Source: Rotaria sordida (Eukaryota > Rotifera > Eurotatoria > Philodinida > Philodinidae). From it: a stretch of DNA of 64,000 nt. The stretch covers positions 1-64,000 of the forward strand of contig CAJNOL010000443.1 of NCBI GenBank assembly GCA_905250125.1. The letters run 5' to 3'. Shown here one piece after another: positions 58,201 through 64,000 of this stretch (positions within the stretch are counted from its first letter, which is position 1; every line of letters starts with the position of its first letter). Both the position numbers and the translations under genes were made by a program. The notes under the pieces were generated by a model. The model saw only the letters and a program-made list of their open reading frames with translations. It searched no databases and had not been told where the DNA came from.

Positions 58201-59055
58201 TTGTTTATTGAAATTATTTTCATTGATTTTCGAATTATTTAAATATATATCATTAAATGAAAGATTTTTCTTTACTGAAATATTTTCTCGATGATTTTCT
58301 ATTATAAAATCTTCCATCATTGAACAAACTATTATAGAATAAAATAATATTTAATTAACAATTTAATTTTTATTAAAATACCTTCATCATCATCAAATAT
58401 AAATTGAATAGTATATGGATTAATTAATCTATAATGAATTAATAAAGATTTATGATCATTTAACCAAATATCAATTAAATCATCAGTTATAGATTGTTGA
58501 TTATTTGTTTCTATAAATAATCTTGATTGATTTTTAATTGATAATGATATTTGAATAAGATGAGAAATAAATTGAAATGTTGTTTCATTATCATCTAATG
58601 ATAAATTATATTGATTAATTATAGAATGATTATGTTTTGTTGATAATGAATGAGAATGTGAACATTTTCCATATTTATCTAATTCTAAACAATTTTTATT
58701 TAAAATATAATCTTTACAAATATGAAGTTGTTGACATGATAATGATTTACATGAACCACTACTTTTTTGATCAATTGAACATAAAGAAAACTAGAAGAAA
58801 AAAAAAAGAATTTTATTTTAAAAAAATATCTATATAAATAATAGTTACATTATTTTCAAAGTAAACTTTATTTTGATCTTGTGATAAATAAAAAATCTTT
58901 GATATTTTTTCATCAGAAAGAAGATCAAGAATTAATTTTCGTGGAAGTGGAATAATTGTTAATAAATCTTGATCAATATTTATTTCAAAAGGTTTTCCAC
59001 TAAGTTGAATTTTATCAAATAAATTTAAAATTTTTTCAAATAAATCCAAATCCAT
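52296..59055 (-). CDS. ZAP-like CCCH + macro domain + PARP10/14-like ART protein (intact copy of a tandem family)
   Basis: About twenty exons join to roughly 1,200 codons from ATG 59055 (MDLDLFEKILNLFDKIQLSG). Exon 2 (about 58385-58792) has ZAP/PARP12-like tandem CCCH fingers: SGSCKSLSCQQLHICKDYIL, then NCLELDKYGKCSHSH. Exons 3-4 are Asn/Gln/Ser-rich, disordered. Exons 10-13 encode a macro domain (ISGDISQIP, VSTSNNLRDSVIRRAGHQIE, DGGLTAAKKILFVPW, ISFPPIGTGQLGLDPAFV), which binds ADP-ribose in known members. Exons 19-20 form a PARP catalytic fold: KLYYHGSSYSSVQSIIHYGL with the triad His, and the end DDAYLALPTHLIVYQ as in PARP10. The usual G-x-Y-F Tyr is replaced (FGNGSICLT), and a segment of about 35 residues between beta strands is missing, so catalysis may be lost, as in PARP13. 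A 1.6-kb intron separates exons 4 and 5. Confidence 0.85.
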
Positions 59056-61284
59056 TATACAAATATTATTTAACTAACTTTTTCTTTTCTTTTCTTTTAT
59101 CAGTTAAATTACAAATGATAAACATTTTACATTCAAAATTTATATCCAACTTTTTTTCCCAGAGAACTTTCAAAGAAAAACTTTGATAGATGACGCTTTC
59201 TTTTTTATTTAATTATTTATTGGTCAACATATATCAAATCAATAAATGACGTATTGTCTTACAACACAACAAACTCCAACTGATTCATATTTTATTTCCA
59301 GATTCTACTTCAGTTATGCATTTTATCTATGGTTTAGTATGAAGAAATTCTATAGAATAATTTTCATATAAAAAAATTCAAAATTTCATTTCTAATCGAA
59401 TGAGATACATCCTATCACAGGCAAACTTCTATAACACATGTCTTTTAGACCGAAAACGGATTTAGTACACAGACAGAGAAGAATAAAACATGGAGTCTTA
59501 AGTGGATTAATATAAAACGTACTATGTGTGGCGTCCGCTGAAAATGTTGACGAAAATTGAATATGAGACTGATTCAAGTCGATTGAGAAAATAATTCTCT
59601 ATCGAACTGCACTTACAGTTTTTTACGATAAAATCTTTACAGCTGAAAATAATCGAGACAATCTGACCAATCGAAATAGAGATGAGGTATAGTCACTTTT
59701 ATTCGGAGATAAGACTGAAATTGGAAAATCTGATTGAATGATAAAACCTATCTCCTATACAAGCATATTCAATATAACGGATGGTCGTGGGAAAAGTGTG
59801 AAGATCTTTAGTGAGATCGAATGTATTAGTATGGTGGTGATTTGATAAATAAAAAGAAAATATGGTTGCCTCTAATCAATATATGATAATCATCTTTCAT
59901 TTTCAGTTGTCAATTGTATTATAGTAAAGAATTTTGAAATATTTCGATAAATAAAATATTTGACATAGATGTCACTAATTGAAAATGCATTTTATAATAA
60001 TTGAAATAAAAAAACATGTTTTTATCCGTATGAGGGTTTACTAATTGTCGTCATCGATTGTTGTCATTCTGTTTTGTAAGAGACTTGTCAATTTATTTTT
60101 CTATGGTAAATCCTATATTAGTATCTCACAGAAATGAGAAAGGTTTTTTAATGTTTTTATGGGAAAATTCATCTTTTTTCTCTGAAGTTTGTTCGTTGTT
60201 GTTTTTTAATGTTTAGATTATTAAATTGTAACAAATTTGAAAAGAAAATGATATTCAATGTTTTTCTCAAGTATATATATAAATATTTGCTGCATGATTA
60301 TCATTAATTAGATTATTTACTCAAGTAGATTAGCATAGATATTCTATATCATTATTTTATTCGAGATTTTATTTTCATCTTAAAAAAACAAAAATATTTA
60401 TTAGTTAATTATTTATTTTTAATTTTAGATTTATAATTAACCAAAAACTAAAATGTTCAGAAAAGTGAGGAACTTAATATATAGGAGATTGTTTTAGAAA
60501 GAAAAGTTGACAAACTTTAGAATTTCTCATAGTATTTCAATAGTTAAAAAATATTTATTTTGTCAATGTAAGTGACTATTTTATCTGCAGAAACTTCTTT
60601 ATACCTAATACTTAAGATCGTGCAAGATTATTTGGTGAGATAGATATTTACTTCTCTAAATCTTGTTTATACGCTTTTCAGAGATATACATCGCAGCTGA
60701 AAATCTCTTGTGTCCTTTGAAAAAAAAAGCTATCGCGCCACGATAGTTTTGAAAAAAGTGTTTCTAATTTGATTTTTGCGACTATATTTGACCATAAATG
60801 TCCTCGAAAAAAAAAATGTTCCCACTGCCGCACCGGCATAGAGATCTCTGACTGTTAAATAGTAATAGATAATATTTGTATAGAGAAAAGTTGTTATTCT
60901 AATAGAAAAATAAAGTTGAATTATTAAACTAAAGAAAAAGATTTTTTTAAATAAATATTCGAATATTTTCGATTGTATAAATAAAATAAATAATTTTTTG
61001 AGAATATATTTTGTTGGAAAATAATCTTCGATATAAATACGATAAATAATAAGTAAATATTATAAAAAAAATAAATTTAATCTTATAGATAAAAGAAAAT
61101 TATTAAATAGTATCTGTTTAGCATGATAATTGATTATTTATGCTTTGTTATAATAAAATAATGATTATTAGTAATAAAAAAAAAAGTTAAATATTGATTT
61201 ATATATAAAATATTTAATTTCTAATAGATTGGTTGATAATCGATTCAATTGAATCGAGTGTGAATAAAAATCGGTTTGTCGCCA
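59056..61284. other. Divergent intergenic region between macro-PARP and ENTPD genes
   Basis: About 2.2 kb between head-to-head genes. Near 59210-59260 the sequence (ggtcaacatatatcaaatcaataaatga) resembles the promoter-side DNA of units 1 and 2 (aacaaatcaataaatga at about 45655 and 50345), supporting shared ancestry of the three promoters. A hAT-like MITE lies at 60679-60850. Otherwise only A+T-rich DNA is seen. Confidence 0.55.
60679..60850. mobile_element. Second, internally deleted copy of the hAT MITE at 36167
   Basis: It shares cagagatat at the left end, gcagctgaaaatc, a gttttgaaaaaagtgtttctaatttga block and ctgccgc..ccgg with 36167-36484. It ends with inverted cagagatctc. The copy is about 170 bp, with the middle shortened. 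No 8-bp flanking repeat is preserved, so it is older or its ends have changed. Confidence 0.75.
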
Positions 61285-63546
61285 ATGTCTAGAGTTGCTA
61301 CTGCCACTGGTTATTTAGAAGAACAAAGTCAAGAACAAGAAATTCGTAAAAGATTATCAAATAAAAATCCTGAAAAAAAGATGATACCATTATTTTATCG
61401 TCGAAAACGTCCATCAAATTTATTTAATTTAATGCGATATTTATTATTTATATTAATATTTTTAACATTTATATTAATATTATATTCATCATTATCATTA
61501 TCACCATTTCTTCGTTTACTTGATCCATATTCATATGTATTAGTATTAGATGCTGGTTCAACAGGTACACGTATTCATGTTTATAAATTTCGTTCATCAA
61601 CTGACAATGAAAATGATGATACATTTGTATTAAGAAGTGAAGTATTTAAAGAATATAAACCTGGTTTATCATCATTTGCTGATCAAGTTTATAAAGCTGA
61701 AGAACAAATAAATGATTTATTAAAAATAGCTGATAAAGAAGTAAGTCGATTCAAACATCGAAATACACCATTAGTTTTACGTGCTACAGCTGGTTTAAGA
61801 TTATTAAATGAAACAAAACAAAAACTTTTATTAGATTCGGTTTCAAATACATTTAATAAATATGGATTTTATAGACCAAAAATGGATATTGCTGTTATGA
61901 ATGAAACAGAAGAAGGAATTGATGCTTGGCTTACACTTGTTTATCTTAAAGGTATTTTTTTTTTCGTTATAGAAAATAAGGAATTATCAATTCATTTTTC
62001 AAAATGATCAAACATAAATATTTCTATATACCACACTCGATTATTAACACATTTGAGACAATGAGACATAGTATATGATTATACTCATTGTAGAATTGAA
62101 GTCGAGTCAAAGATTTTTTTGTTTTGATAAGTTAACTCCTTTTATAGAAAAAAAAAATCAATTTCTTATGCAAACAACAGATCAAATATCAAGACTCGAT
62201 AATTTCTCTTTATTTTCGTTCGAGTTACTTATCCTATAAAGAATTTCAAATATTCTCGATTCTATATGTTCATCATGACTTATCTTATCAGAAAACTATA
62301 AAAATAAATCGGATTAATTCTATTATATTTGCTAAGACACACTCATATTTGTAGGAGAGATGCTCATAGCAGCGTTGACGCCGTTGTGAGAGCATCAGAT
62401 TTCTATCCGTGATAGACATATTTGATTTGTAGGTAATATTTAATAATGTTTGGTTTATTTTGATTGAGTTTGTTGATTTATTTTTCGATATCGTTGATCT
62501 AATGTATTTGTGATAATAATAAAAATATTGAAATAAAATATTTTAGGTGAACAATTTTATGCAAGTCGTATAGCAGCACTCGATTTAGGTGGTGGTTCAA
62601 CACAAATAACATATAATCCATCATTATCAAATACAAGTTTAGCTGAAAAATTAAATTTATTATTAAAAGCTCAACAACCAATTGAACCTAAAGAAATAAA
62701 TGCATTTCGTGATTTAGCTAATAAAAAGAAAAAACAAATGCCAAGAATTGATGTTGATCAAGCTGATTTAGAAGAAATAAAACCAGCTAAAATAGTTAAT
62801 ATTCGTGATAAAAAAAGTGATAATAAAAATTTAAATGAAGAAGAAATATTAATGAGACATATGCATCAATTTCGAATGTTTCGTCGAGATATAAAACTTT
62901 ATTCACGTTCATATTTAGGTTATGGTTTAATGATTGCTCGTCAAACAATATTTATTAATGAAACAAATGATAAACAATTAATTCAATCACATCAATTAAA
63001 AAGTCGATGTTTTTTAAATGATGTTACTGGAAAATTTAAATTTCAAGAAGTTGTTTGGACTGTTCAATCTCAACAAGGTTTTCAATTTTCTTTTTCTTTT
63101 TCTTTTTTTTTAATAAAAAATAATAAATAATGTGATTTTGTTAAGATATAAATGAAGAGGAACGTTTTTATTCGTGTTTGTCATTAATTGATGATTATGT
63201 TGGTTTAAATGTTGAAAGAGGTGTTGGTCTTGATCAAATGTCAATATATGTATTTTCATATTTTTATGATATAGCAAGTGAGGCTGGTTTATTATCAAGT
63301 GAAGATGATCCATCATCAATAACAATAATGCCAATAAGAGTATTAAAACAAACAGCTAAAAATGTTTGTCAGGGTAGAACAACAACATCAAAAGAACATC
63401 CTTTTTTATGTTTTGATTTAACATATATTTATTCATTATTAACTAAAGGTTATGGATTATCTGAAGAGGTTTTAATTCATATTTGTAAAAAAATTCAACA
63501 ATTTGAAGTTGCATGGTCTCTTGGTTTAGCATTAAAATTGTTATAG
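61285..63546 (+). CDS. ENTPD5/6-like: Ecto-/endo-nucleoside diphosphatase of the GDA1/CD39 family (ENTPD5/6-like)
   Basis: Three exons (61285-61951, 62547-63077, 63146-63546) join to 532 codons. The family hydrolyses nucleoside di/triphosphates; ENTPD5/6 act on UDP/GDP in the secretory pathway. A cytosolic basic N-terminus and one helix (LLFILIFLTFILILYSSLSL) make it a type II membrane protein. Apyrase-conserved regions are intact: ACR1 DAGSTGTRIHVYKF, ACR2 LRATAGLRLL, ACR3 ETEEGIDAWLTLVYL, ACR4 ALDLGGGSTQITY, and the C-terminal VAWSLGLALKLL. SYLGYGLMIAR and HPFLCFDLTYIYSLL align with ENTPD5. Between ACR4 and SYLGYG is a Lys/Glu-rich insertion of about 70 residues (ANKKKKQMP, IRDKKSDNKNLNEEE). 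The ATG at 61285 is preferred over an in-frame TTG at 61276. Intron 1 (about 600 bp) holds a small hairpin near 62362-62395. Confidence 0.92.
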
Positions 63547-63792
63547 AATATTCCTTCTTTTTTCTTTTTTTTTTTTCTTTATTTAACTTTTATTGTTATT
63601 CACTTTTTCTTTCTTTTTGGCAACGACAAACAGATTTTTGTTTTTCAATCGATGTCTTTATTCTTTCTTTTCTATTAATATATTGGAAATTTAATTCTGT
63701 TTATTGTTTTGTTTTTTTCATATTTTATGAAAAAAAGCTTATTTGAGAATATTCTAATATTTAGTTAAATAAGAAGAATTAAATTAAATCTA

Positions 63793-63865
63793 ATGTCAAC
63801 GCATAAAAAAACAAATAAAAATAAACAACAACTTAAAATTGATATAACGAGTGATAATATTTGTC
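63793..63865 (+). CDS. Possible first exon of a further gene (partial)
   Basis: The ATG at 63793 opens a short Lys/Asn-rich peptide (MSTHKKTNKNKQQLKIDI) ending at a good donor (gtcgtgagt, after 63865). A downstream acceptor-like tgtag at about 63919-63923 gives no clean continuation in any phase before the window ends. This is only a candidate. Confidence 0.3.
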
Positions 63866-64000
63866 GTGAGTAAAATAAAATAATATTTGAGAATAATAAA
63901 AAGAAAAATGTTTATCTTGTAGCATGATGTTACATTGGTAAACGTCGTTTAGAAAACGCACTTTCTCAAATAAATCTCTCTAATATAAATCTATCAATAA

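Noticed and set aside
58637..58837. Plus-strand 66-codon frame
   Set aside because: Antisense to the CCCH-encoding exon of the macro-PARP gene.
62499..63334. Minus-strand His/Leu-rich frames opposite ENTPD exons 2 and 3
   Set aside because: Shadows of the coding strand with biased composition.

Overview
The window is strongly A+T-rich animal DNA. Genes are split by many short (about 50-100 bp) GT-AG introns plus a few kilobase-sized ones. Conserved animal genes can be followed exon by exon: the N-terminal third of a VPS13 lipid-transfer protein, complete eIF2B-gamma (EIF2B3), complete trans-2-enoyl-CoA reductase (TECR) and an ENTPD5/6-type apyrase. Intron-poor genes that look fungal or bacterial by recall (an MFS transporter, a GFA/CENP-V protein) sit among them. 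Low GC, compact introns and apparently acquired intronless genes suggest a bdelloid rotifer (Rotaria/Adineta-like). That placement is inference; no sequence search was possible.

Layout: 1-6162 (-) VPS13, 20 exons, running off the left edge. 7767-8297 (+) GFA-domain protein. 9080-10294 and 12918-16062 (+) two signal-peptide proteins, the second membrane-anchored. 16.4-17.5 kb two foldback elements. 19508-19775 (+) small lysine-rich ORF with a frameshift. 20.7-21.5 kb dead mariner transposase. 21753-23336 (+) intronless MFS transporter. 23.5-24.3 and 27.4-28.1 kb two copies of one interspersed repeat. 29708-30679 (+) FkbM-like methyltransferase. 34176-34970 (-) zf-PARP/WGR/basic-tail protein. 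35.4-36.5 kb foldback, orphan coding-like fragment and a hAT MITE with perfect target-site duplication. 37300-37998 (-) six-helix membrane protein. 38790-42055 (-) EIF2B3. 42475-43855 (-) TECR. 44.2-59.1 kb a tandem region of a ZAP-like CCCH/macro/ART (PARP-family) gene: one intact copy (52296-59055) and two decayed copies. A plus-strand gene (45775-48646) lies between the decayed copies, and two different DNA-transposon derivatives interrupt its exons. 61285-63546 (+) ENTPD apyrase. 63793 on: possible first exon of a further gene.

The most distinctive features are (i) the macro-PARP array at three stages of decay, whose surviving copy joins ZAP-like CCCH fingers to a macro domain and a shortened ART domain lacking the usual Tyr; (ii) a coding exon split by a 386-bp hAT-like element carrying a C-rich satellite, with exact 8-bp duplications and an open frame once it is excluded; (iii) a separate small zf-PARP/WGR protein with no catalytic domain; and (iv) many unrelated foldback/TIR elements, mostly in introns and intergenic DNA. 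The housekeeping genes show no common pathway. The two PARP-family genes are compatible with DNA-damage or nucleic-acid sensing, but that is inference.
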